Source: an uncultured beta proteobacterium
Lineage (GTDB): Bacteria; Pseudomonadota; Gammaproteobacteria; Burkholderiales; SG8-39
DNA length: 31,748 bases
NCBI GenBank assembly: GCA_902826155.1
Contig: CADEDU010000024.1
Location: 29,373-61,120 of the forward strand
Reading direction: 5' to 3'
The translations under genes and the position numbers were made by a program. The notes below the pieces were generated by a model. That model ran no database searches. It saw only the letters and a program-made list of their open reading frames with translations, and was not told the DNA's origin. This document shows, one piece after another, positions 25,772 to 31,748 of this stretch (the stretch's first letter is position 1; each line of letters opens with the position of its first letter).

Positions 25772-26713
25772 ATGACGGATTCGGTCGTACTGTGCGAATG
25801 CTTCGCGCGCGATGGACTGCAGCACGAACCCGATTTCGTCGCGACGAACGTGAAGCGAGCGCTGATCGAACAGTTCGCTGCGATCGGCTTCCAGCGCGTC
25901 GAAGCCACTTCCTACTCCAATCCGAAAGTGGTGCCACAGTTCGCCGATGCGAGCGAATTGCTTGGCAGGCTCGAGCGCAGCGCGGGTGTGTTCTACAAGG
26001 CGACCTGCGCCAATCTCAAGGCGATCGAGCGGGCGCGTGCTGACGCGACGACGGGAATCGGCGTCAACGAAGTATCACTGTTGTTGTCGGCGAGCGAGTC
26101 GCACACGCAACGCAACCTGCGTGCGTCGCGCGCCGAACAGTGGGCCAGCGTCGAGCGCATGATCGAGGCAGCCGGAACCGGCTTTCGCATGGTCGGCACG
26201 ATCTCGGTGGCGTTCGGCTGTCCGTTCGAGGGTCGGGTGAACCCCGACGTCGTCGTGGCCGATGCCCAACGATTGGTTCGATCGGGCGTTCGCCATGTCG
26301 CGCTGGGCGACACCACCGGCATGGCAACGCCGCGCTCGGCGCGCGCGTTGTTCGAACGGCTGCTGCGCGAGGTGCCGGGCATCGTGCCGATCGCGCATTT
26401 CCACGACACTCGCGGCACGGCGCTTGCCAACTGCCTGGCGTCCTTCGAGGCGGGTGTGCGGTATTTCGACAGCGCGTTCGGTGGCGTGGGCGGCCATCCG
26501 GCGAAAGTGCAGTACGGCGAGGGCTACACCGGCAACGTGTGCACCGAGGATCTCGTGCACCTGTTCGAATCGGTTGGCATCGCAACCGGCATCGACCTCG
26601 ATGGCATGATTCGCACGTCAGCGCAATGCGAGCAAGCACTCGGCCGCACGCTGCATAGTCGGGTCGCACGCTCGGGTGTGAGCGCGCTGCTGTCGAGAAA
26701 CATCAACGCCTGA
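25772..26713 (+). CDS. HMG-CoA lyase-like protein lacking the catalytic cysteine
   Basis: This is a 313-residue TIM-barrel protein of the HMG-CoA lyase family (DRE-TIM metallolyases), which cleave 3-hydroxy-3-methylglutaryl-CoA to acetoacetate and acetyl-CoA. The metal and substrate residues are kept: R13-D14 in ARDGLQ, H209 and H211 in HFHDTRG, and N255 in TGNVCTEDLV. The catalytic cysteine of the mobile loop, normally in GGLGGCP, is replaced by H242 (GGVGGHPAKVQYG). Cleavage of HMG-CoA itself is thus doubtful; a related acyl-CoA aldol substrate is more likely. The ATG at 25772 is chosen by family alignment; no strong ribosome binding site is seen. It is divergent from the CoA operon and probably part of the same pathway. 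Confidence 0.85.
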   Translation: MTDSVVLCECFARDGLQHEPDFVATNVKRALIEQFAAIGFQRVEATSYSNPKVVPQFADASELLGRLERSAGVFYKATCANLKAIERARADATTGIGVNEVSLLLSASESHTQRNLRASRAEQWASVERMIEAAGTGFRMVGTISVAFGCPFEGRVNPDVVVADAQRLVRSGVRHVALGDTTGMATPRSARALFERLLREVPGIVPIAHFHDTRGTALANCLASFEAGVRYFDSAFGGVGGHPAKVQYGEGYTGNVCTEDLVHLFESVGIATGIDLDGMIRTSAQCEQALGRTLHSRVARSGVSALLSRNINA

Positions 26714-26749
26714 GTCGCGACGCAGCACAACCGCACGCCGTTTGGTGCG

Positions 26750-26956
26750 CTACCACCACGATCCAGATCGCGTTCCGCGTCGCGGATCGCTGAGCTGTCC
26801 CGATCCGGCAGCGTCCCTGCCGACGGTCCGCTTTTCGTTCCGACTGATCTCGGCACGGCGCTCGCGATCGACCCAGACGCCTTGAATGGCTTGCTCGGCA
26901 CGGCGCTCGAGCGGGTCGAGCACCGACTGGTGGAGCGATCGATTCCTAGTCTTCAT
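26750..26956 (-). CDS. Possible small hypothetical protein downstream of the diguanylate cyclase
   Basis: This is a 68-residue frame starting MKTRNRSLHQSV, rich in R, E and Q, without signal peptide or known motif. It starts 61 bp after the diguanylate cyclase stop on the same strand and fills most of the 304-bp gap before the lyase gene. Codon use is GC-rich in third position like its neighbours through the first 45 codons, which supports a real gene, but there is no clear ribosome binding site and no family is recognised. It may be noise. Confidence 0.3.
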   Translation of the reverse strand: MKTRNRSLHQSVLDPLERRAEQAIQGVWVDRERRAEISRNEKRTVGRDAAGSGQLSDPRRGTRSGSWW

Positions 26957-27017
26957 GGGCGGGGGTTCTGGCGGGGGTTGCGCTGCCGGCAGCGGCTGCG
27001 GTGGGTGGATAGCGTTC

Positions 27018-28172
27018 TCAGGCCGCCATCTGGAAGTGGCAGCGGTTCTTGCCCGAGCGTTTCGCTTCGTACATGGCCTCGTCGCCGCTCTTGAGCAGTG
27101 ACTCGGTGCTGTGGTGCTTGGCCAGGGGCACACGAGCCATCGTGATACCCACCGAACAGGAAATCTTGATGGCGCGTCCATCGATGGTGTTGATCGACTG
27201 CACGCGCGAGACGATGTCCTCGCCGATGCGGCGCGCGATGTTGGCATCGCCCAGACTGCTCAGCAGCACGGCGAATTCATCGCCGCCAAGGCGCGCCGCC
27301 ACGTCGGTCGAGCGCACGCACATGCCAAGCGTATCGGCCACCTGCTTGAGCAGGATGTCGCCGACGTCGTGGCCGTGGGTGTCGTTCACCGCCTTGAAGC
27401 CGTCGAGATCGCAGTACAGCACCGCGAAGCTGTCGGTCGGATTGATCGAGTGCTTGCCCCTGGTAAGCGCCTCGCCGAGCAAATGGGTGAAATGCGCGCG
27501 ATTGGCCAGTCCGGTCAACGCGTCGCGCTTGGCGGCCCTTGCCAGCATCCTTGCTCGCCGCCGTTCGGCCTTACCGCTGCGCTGAATGCGCCGCGCCAGC
27601 AGGACCGCGTAACCGCTGATTGCGCCGCATGCAAGCAGCAGTGCAACCCCAACCATGCCCAGCCCCCGCAGGTAGGGACAGAGCACCAGCAGCGCCGCGA
27701 TGCCGAGCATGCCCATCGCACCGGAGAACGCGCCGTAGCTGGGGCCAAAGCGGAATGCAGAGCCGACCGGTGCCGTGAGAATCGCCACCAGCACGACCGC
27801 CGCCGGCTCGCCCAGGCTGAGCAGCAAGGCGCTGCAGTAGCCCTGATCGAGCAGGATGGCGAGCACTCGGCGGATCGTGCTCGGATCGGGATGTTGCTGG
27901 ATATGGCGCTGAATCAGACCGGCACATACCAGCGCGACCAACGAAAGGACTGCCGCCGGGGAGATCAGGCTGCGCGTCGCAATCACCGTGAACAACAGCG
28001 CCAATGACAGCAACCCCAGGCGTATCCACGCGCTTTCCTGCTCGGCGCCACGTTCGGGATCGACCGGTCCGCGCAACAGACGCTGCAGCAGCGAAGGCGG
28101 CTGCAGCGCTGCTGCAACGGGATCGATGCTGAACGGCTCAGCGTGCTTGGAGCGCACACTCGGTCTTGCCAT
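27018..28172 (-). CDS. Membrane diguanylate cyclase (GGDEF)
   Basis: This is a 384-residue protein that should make cyclic di-GMP from two GTP. The N-terminal half holds about six hydrophobic segments (roughly residues 50-200) with short loops, a membrane sensor region of no named family. The C-terminal GGDEF domain has the intact active site GGDEF near residues 296-300 (RLGGDEFAVLL), and the product-inhibition site RSTD lies five residues before it, so feedback control is expected. The DALTGLANR signature opens the domain. The ATG at 28172 is chosen; a GTG at 28262 in the same frame would add 30 residues. No clear Shine-Dalgarno is visible. It is divergent from the macrodomain gene. Confidence 0.92.
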   Translation of the reverse strand: MARPSVRSKHAEPFSIDPVAAALQPPSLLQRLLRGPVDPERGAEQESAWIRLGLLSLALLFTVIATRSLISPAAVLSLVALVCAGLIQRHIQQHPDPSTIRRVLAILLDQGYCSALLLSLGEPAAVVLVAILTAPVGSAFRFGPSYGAFSGAMGMLGIAALLVLCPYLRGLGMVGVALLLACGAISGYAVLLARRIQRSGKAERRRARMLARAAKRDALTGLANRAHFTHLLGEALTRGKHSINPTDSFAVLYCDLDGFKAVNDTHGHDVGDILLKQVADTLGMCVRSTDVAARLGGDEFAVLLSSLGDANIARRIGEDIVSRVQSINTIDGRAIKISCSVGITMARVPLAKHHSTESLLKSGDEAMYEAKRSGKNRCHFQMAA

Positions 28173-28361
28173 GGTGGCCGGGTACTTGACGGGGAGCTGC
28201 TTGCGGTGGGCGAGGGCGTGCAAGCTTCGTGCGCGGACAAACCGGATACGGGCAATGATCACGAACGGCGCGTGATCAATCCGACGTGCGCATCAGTGGG
28301 CCGAATGGGCGGGTGTCGCTGGTAGGATGCATACTCAGCCATCGCGTCTGCCGGGAGCATC

Positions 28362-28874
28362 ATGAGCGCGCGACTAGAGGTGGTTCGAGGCGACATCACC
28401 AGGATGGCGATGGATGCCATCGTCAACGCGGCAAACTCCACATTGCTCGGTGGCGGCGGTGTCGACGGAGCGATTCATCGAGCAGCAGGCCCGGAACTGC
28501 TAGCCGAGTGCCGGACACTCGACGGTTGCGCTACCGGCCAGGCGAAAATCACCAGGGGCTACCGACTACCCGCGCGATTCGTCATCCATACAGTGGGGCC
28601 TGTATGGCACGGCGGCAACGCCGGCGAACCGCAGTTGCTGGCCTCGTGCTATCGCAGCAGCCTGGAACTCGCAGCACGGCATGGCATCGGCACGATCGCG
28701 TTCCCGGCGATCAGCTGCGGAATCTACGGGTATCCGATCGAGTTCGCTGTGCCGATCGCCGTGGGCGAGTGTCGCGCCGCGGCCGCGCGACTCGTTGGGT
28801 TGCAGACGATTACGTTTGTCGTGTTCGACGACGCGGCCCAGCGGGCCTACGAAGCGGCGCTGGCCGCGCTATAG
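28362..28874 (+). CDS. Macrodomain protein (O-acetyl-ADP-ribose deacetylase type)
   Basis: This 170-residue single-domain macrodomain protein of the YmdB/MacroD type hydrolyses O-acetyl-ADP-ribose and may remove mono-ADP-ribose from proteins. Diagnostic motifs: [20 protein letters not shown] with the ligand-binding N and D, the glycine-rich [17 protein letters not shown] loop, [22 protein letters not shown], and [11 protein letters not shown] for the phosphate loop. GGGAG lies nine bases before the ATG. The name ymdB could be used, but orthology is not certain. Its stop overlaps the stop of the convergent metallopeptidase gene by six bases. Confidence 0.93.
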   Translation: MSARLEVVRGDITRMAMDAIVNAANSTLLGGGGVDGAIHRAAGPELLAECRTLDGCATGQAKITRGYRLPARFVIHTVGPVWHGGNAGEPQLLASCYRSSLELAARHGIGTIAFPAISCGIYGYPIEFAVPIAVGECRAAAARLVGLQTITFVVFDDAAQRAYEAALAAL

Positions 28875-29753
28875 CTGGCGCGTCGCGAAGGTGTCGCACT
28901 GGCGCATGTCACCGCTTTCCAGGCCGCGGCGGAACCAGCGTTGACGTTGCGCGGCACTACCGTGCGTGAAGCCTTCGGGAACGACATAGCCGCGAGTACG
29001 CATCTGAATGCGGTCGTCGCCGATCTGGGCGGCGGCATTCAGCCCTTCCTCGATGTCGCCTTCCTGCAGGATCTGCCGGTCGCGATGCGCGGTGTGCGCC
29101 CACACGCCGGCAAAGCAGTCGGCCTGCAGCTCCAGGCGCACGGATAGATCGTTAGCTTCGCCCTGGCCGGCCCGCTGTTGCGCCGACTGGACCCGCTGCA
29201 TGATCCCCAACTGGTTCTGCACGTGATGGCCGATCTCGTGCGCAATCACGTAAGCCTGCGCGAAATCGCCCGGTGCTTTGAATCGCTCACGCAGCTCACG
29301 ATAGAAGCTCAGATCGATATAGACCTTCTGATCCAGGCCACAGTAGAACGGCCCCGATGCAGCCTGCGCGAACCCGCACGCCGACTGGACCTGACCGCTG
29401 AACAGCACGAGTTTGGGTTCGGCGTACTCGCGTCCGTTGCGCTGAAAGACATCGTTCCAGGTGCGCTCGGTGCTGCCGAGCACCTTGGCGATGAACTGGC
29501 GCATCTCGTCGTTCTGACCCGCGCCTGGCCCCGCAGGCGCGGAACGCTCGGTCATCTGCGAACCGGGGATCGGCAGTCCGCCACCACCGCTGCCACCCCC
29601 CATCAACACGCTCGGGTCGAATCCGAAGAACAACGCGAGAACCAGGATGATGATCATCCCGATTCCGCCGCCGGCAACGCCGCGCGACATTGGCATGCGG
29701 GTGCCACGGCGATCTTCGACGTTCTGGCTTTCCTGCTCGTTGTCCATGCGCAT
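28869..29753 (-). CDS. ypfJ: Neutral zinc metallopeptidase, YpfJ family
   Basis: This is a 294-residue protein of the YpfJ (putative neutral zinc metallopeptidase) family. One membrane helix near residues 28-45 ([14 protein letters not shown]) is followed by a Gly/Ser/Pro-rich linker, which places the C-terminal peptidase in the periplasm. The zinc site is HEIGH from residue 172, and the downstream [13 protein letters not shown] supplies the third ligand. Other family segments are [13 protein letters not shown] and the ending with [16 protein letters not shown]. The ATG at 29753 is chosen because GAGGAA lies at the right distance; a second ATG follows two codons later. The substrate is unknown. 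Its C-terminal end overlaps the macrodomain gene by six bases. Confidence 0.92.
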   Translation of the reverse strand: MRMDNEQESQNVEDRRGTRMPMSRGVAGGGIGMIIILVLALFFGFDPSVLMGGGSGGGGLPIPGSQMTERSAPAGPGAGQNDEMRQFIAKVLGSTERTWNDVFQRNGREYAEPKLVLFSGQVQSACGFAQAASGPFYCGLDQKVYIDLSFYRELRERFKAPGDFAQAYVIAHEIGHHVQNQLGIMQRVQSAQQRAGQGEANDLSVRLELQADCFAGVWAHTAHRDRQILQEGDIEEGLNAAAQIGDDRIQMRTRGYVVPEGFTHGSAAQRQRWFRRGLESGDMRQCDTFATRQL

Positions 29754-29926
29754 GACGCTGATTCCTCTTTTCCTGTGGCACTTGGGGTATCGGGCCACTG
29801 CTTCGTGGGGGCAGAGCGGTCGCCGCAAGCCTGCCGTCATGATGACGAGGGCGCTCCTGACCCCGTCGGACGCTCGCCGTGCCCGAAACTGTACCTCGGC
29901 GGCGTAATCGGCGATGTTCGGCAGCG

Positions 29927-29932
29927 TAAAAT
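29927..29932 (+). promoter_or_regulatory. Possible -10 box placed for a leaderless VanZ transcript
   Basis: TAAAAT ends six bases before the GTG of the VanZ-family gene. Transcription would begin at or next to the start codon, and no ribosome binding site is seen between them. No convincing -35 is visible. Confidence 0.35.
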
Positions 29933-29938
29933 TTCGGC

Positions 29939-31078
29939 GTGACCCGATCGCTCGGCCTACCGCCCGGATCAACGCCCGGACAGTCGCCTGGACTGCCGCC
30001 TGTCCTACCCTTGGCGCGTTATCTGCTGGTTGCGTACGTGGTGCTCGTTGCGTACGCGAGCCTTTATCCGTTCGCACGTTGGGTGCTTCGCGGCGCCAAT
30101 CCGTTCGCGTTTCTTGCCGCCGCGTGGCCGGCGCACATCACCAGCTTCGATGTCATCGTCAACGTCGTAGGCTACGTGCCGCTTGGCTTTCTCTGGATCC
30201 TCGCTGCGCGCCCCGATGCATCGCGCATGCGCATGATCTTCTGGGCAACACTGATCAGCGCGGCGTTGAGCGTCGGTCTGGAGGCGCTGCAGTCTTATCT
30301 CCCGGATCGTGTCGCCTCGAACGTTGACAGCGCACTGAACGTACTCGGCGGCTTGGCGGGAGCACTGCTGGGCGCAGCATGGGCACCGCATGCGCACGCA
30401 TCGCACAGTCTGCTGATCGGCAGGCATCGTTGGTTCAGGCCGGGCGCGCGCGTCGACCTCGGACTGGTGGTCATCGCGCTGTGGCTGTTCGCGCAGCTCA
30501 CCCCAACCGCGATGTTGTTCGGCTTGGGCAGCGGTTTCGGCCTGACCGTGGAGACGGCCACCGAGCCATTGCCGGTCGAAATGTTCGTGCGTATCGAGGC
30601 GGCGAGCTGCGCGATGTCGATCATTGCGGTCGGCTTGTTCGCTGGCACGCTCACGCGATCAGCGGTGGCTAGGTGGCTCGCGATCCCGGTGCTGGTAGCA
30701 CTCGGACTGTTGATCCGCAGCACCGCCTTTGCTGCGCTATTCGGACCCAAGAACGCCTTCGCGTGGGCGACCCCGGGTGCACTTCAAGGCCTGGCCATTG
30801 GACTCGCGTCGCTGCTATTGCTGGGTTTGCTCGATCGGCGCACGCGCGTGGTGCTCGCTGTACTGATGCTGGCAGCCGCGAGCGTGGTGGTGAATGTGGC
30901 ACCCAGCAATCCGTACACCGCGCATTCGCTCAACGTCTGGCACCAGGGCCACTTTCTCAACTTCCACGGCTTGACCAGCTTCGTGACGATGCTCTGGCCG
31001 GTCGTGGCGATCGTGTACCTCATCGGCGCGTCGATGCCCGCACGCCAGCCCGATCGCGACGACGATCAGACGCGATAG
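29939..31078 (+). CDS. VanZ-family integral membrane protein
   Basis: This is a 379-residue membrane protein. The N-terminal third fits the VanZ-like family, with SFDVIVNVVGYVPLGFLWIL, a second helix with ISAALSVGLEALQSYLPDR and the segment SNVDSALNVLGGLAGALLG. About nine to ten hydrophobic segments follow in all. The remaining two thirds is a poly-topic region of unknown function; longer VanZ proteins of this type occur in betaproteobacteria. Teicoplanin resistance, the role of VanZ in enterococci, should not be assumed. The GTG at 29939 is the only reasonable start. It is divergent from ypfJ and overlaps the convergent queC gene by 13 bases at their 3' ends. Confidence 0.85.
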   Translation: MTRSLGLPPGSTPGQSPGLPPVLPLARYLLVAYVVLVAYASLYPFARWVLRGANPFAFLAAAWPAHITSFDVIVNVVGYVPLGFLWILAARPDASRMRMIFWATLISAALSVGLEALQSYLPDRVASNVDSALNVLGGLAGALLGAAWAPHAHASHSLLIGRHRWFRPGARVDLGLVVIALWLFAQLTPTAMLFGLGSGFGLTVETATEPLPVEMFVRIEAASCAMSIIAVGLFAGTLTRSAVARWLAIPVLVALGLLIRSTAFAALFGPKNAFAWATPGALQGLAIGLASLLLLGLLDRRTRVVLAVLMLAAASVVVNVAPSNPYTAHSLNVWHQGHFLNFHGLTSFVTMLWPVVAIVYLIGASMPARQPDRDDDQTR

Positions 31079-31683
31079 AAATCGGGCGACTCTTCGCAGC
31101 CGGCTTCGCGAAACGCGGCGCGGCGCATCGCGCATTGACGGCAGCGTCCGCAGTGGACCGGGTGGCCTACCATGCAGCTGTAGCTCATCGAATAGTCGAT
31201 GCCTAGATCGTTGCCGCGCCGGATCACTTCGGCCTTGGTGAGATCGATGAACGGCGTGGAGAGCCTGACCTCGCCGATCAGTCCGATCAGCAGCCGGAAC
31301 TGCGCCAGAAACGCGTGCGATGCGCTGGCGTAGCTGAGCGCATCCTCCTGCGTGACGGCCAGATAGAGCTTGCGCGCCCCGAGGTTGGCCGCGAACGACA
31401 CCCCCAGCGCCAGCGCGACCAGATTGCGGTGCGGCAGCGGGATGTGCGCCTTGCGCGCCTGCACGTTGCGAAACGTCTCGCCGACGCCCGCCAGATCGAA
31501 CCGCACCAGTTCGACCCCGAGCGGCTCACAGAAGTGTTGAGCGGCCACGTGCTCATGGCGCGCACCGCGCTGGCCGTAGTCGATGAACAGTGCCTGCAGC
31601 GGCTCGCCCGTCTCGGCGAGTCGATACAGAAGTGAGACGCTGTCCACACCTCCGGACAGCAGCAGGACGTTGGCCGACTCCAT
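31066..31683 (-). CDS. queC: 7-cyano-7-deazaguanine synthase QueC
   Basis: QueC converts 7-carboxy-7-deazaguanine to preQ0 with ATP and ammonia, in queuosine tRNA modification. It has 205 residues, somewhat shorter than the 220-230 of E. coli. The PP-loop is SGGVDS at residues 10-15. The C-terminal zinc site has C170, C178, C181 and C184 (SCMVGHPVHCGRCRQC). The segments FIDYGQRG and PHRNLVALALG are also typical. The ATG at 31683 is certain by alignment. No Shine-Dalgarno is seen immediately upstream. Other queuosine genes are not in the window, so it may be followed or preceded by them outside it. It overlaps the VanZ gene tail to tail. Confidence 0.95.
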   Translation of the reverse strand: MESANVLLLSGGVDSVSLLYRLAETGEPLQALFIDYGQRGARHEHVAAQHFCEPLGVELVRFDLAGVGETFRNVQARKAHIPLPHRNLVALALGVSFAANLGARKLYLAVTQEDALSYASASHAFLAQFRLLIGLIGEVRLSTPFIDLTKAEVIRRGNDLGIDYSMSYSCMVGHPVHCGRCRQCAMRRAAFREAGCEESPDFYRV

Positions 31684-31704
31684 GCAAAAGAGGGTAGCAC
31701 GCGC

Positions 31705-31723
31705 CTCGGTATAATTCTCCGAG
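31705..31723 (+). promoter_or_regulatory. Promoter at the window end: TATAAT flanked by an inverted repeat
   Basis: A perfect TATAAT (31710-31715) lies between CTCGG (31705-31709) and CCGAG (31719-31723), a 5-bp dyad. A purine-rich AGGGGAG follows near 31736, which looks like a ribosome binding site, so a plus-strand gene probably starts just beyond the window. The region also holds the queC upstream sequence on the other strand. Confidence 0.45.
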
Positions 31724-31748
31724 TGCGCGCGATCAGGGGAGTGGCCCA

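Noticed and set aside
27111..28007. 298-residue plus-strand open frame opposite the diguanylate cyclase
   Set aside because: The minus strand has an intact GGDEF domain and I-site; the plus frame is R/Q/H-rich noise.

Overview
The window is about 31.7 kb of GC-rich chromosomal DNA with dense housekeeping genes, short intergenic gaps and many start/stop overlaps. The gene content points to a betaproteobacterium, most likely Burkholderiales or a close relative: a dacC-dat-ybeD-lipB-lipA run, the aminoglycoside-phosphotransferase-type homoserine kinase (ThrB type II), a BPSS1780-type membrane protein, a DUF2782 protein, and a DUF971-ubiE-Tim44-like-ubiJ-ubiB block. This is inferred from recognised protein families; no marker rRNA is present. 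I saw no tRNA, rRNA, CRISPR array, insertion sequence, integrase or phage gene.

Layout. Positions 1-4137 (+) hold a peptidoglycan D,D-carboxypeptidase, a D-amino acid aminotransferase, a DUF493/YbeD protein and the two lipoate biosynthesis enzymes LipB and LipA. The last three intergenic joins are overlaps or very short gaps. At 4151-5428 a membrane-anchored thioredoxin-like protein (-) and a DUF4197 protein (+) diverge. DNA polymerase I occupies 5464-8226 (-). From 8392 to 13004 (+) come a LOG-family protein, a DUF2782 protein, homoserine kinase, a BPSS1780-type membrane protein and a PQQ-type sugar dehydrogenase lipoprotein. After a 401-bp gap come two overlapping paralogous genes of unknown function (13406-16562, +) with a degenerate PilZ-like signature. 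Positions 16713-21111 (+) form the ubiquinone block.

Positions 21184-25545 (-) are a tight four-gene acyl-CoA metabolism operon: a crotonase, a class III CoA-transferase, a second crotonase and an acyl-CoA ligase. It is divergent from an HMG-CoA-lyase-like gene at 25772-26713 (+). This is the accessory-looking, catabolic part of the window. Unusual active-site changes (a lost cysteine in the lyase, a lost glutamate in one crotonase) and repeats or dyads in the shared promoter region make it the best candidate for an undescribed pathway.

The right end carries a membrane diguanylate cyclase (-) with a possible small gene behind it, a macrodomain hydrolase (+), a YpfJ-type zinc metallopeptidase (-), a VanZ-family membrane protein (+) and the queuosine enzyme QueC (-). 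These are arranged as convergent, slightly overlapping pairs. A TATAAT box at the very end points to a gene just outside the window.
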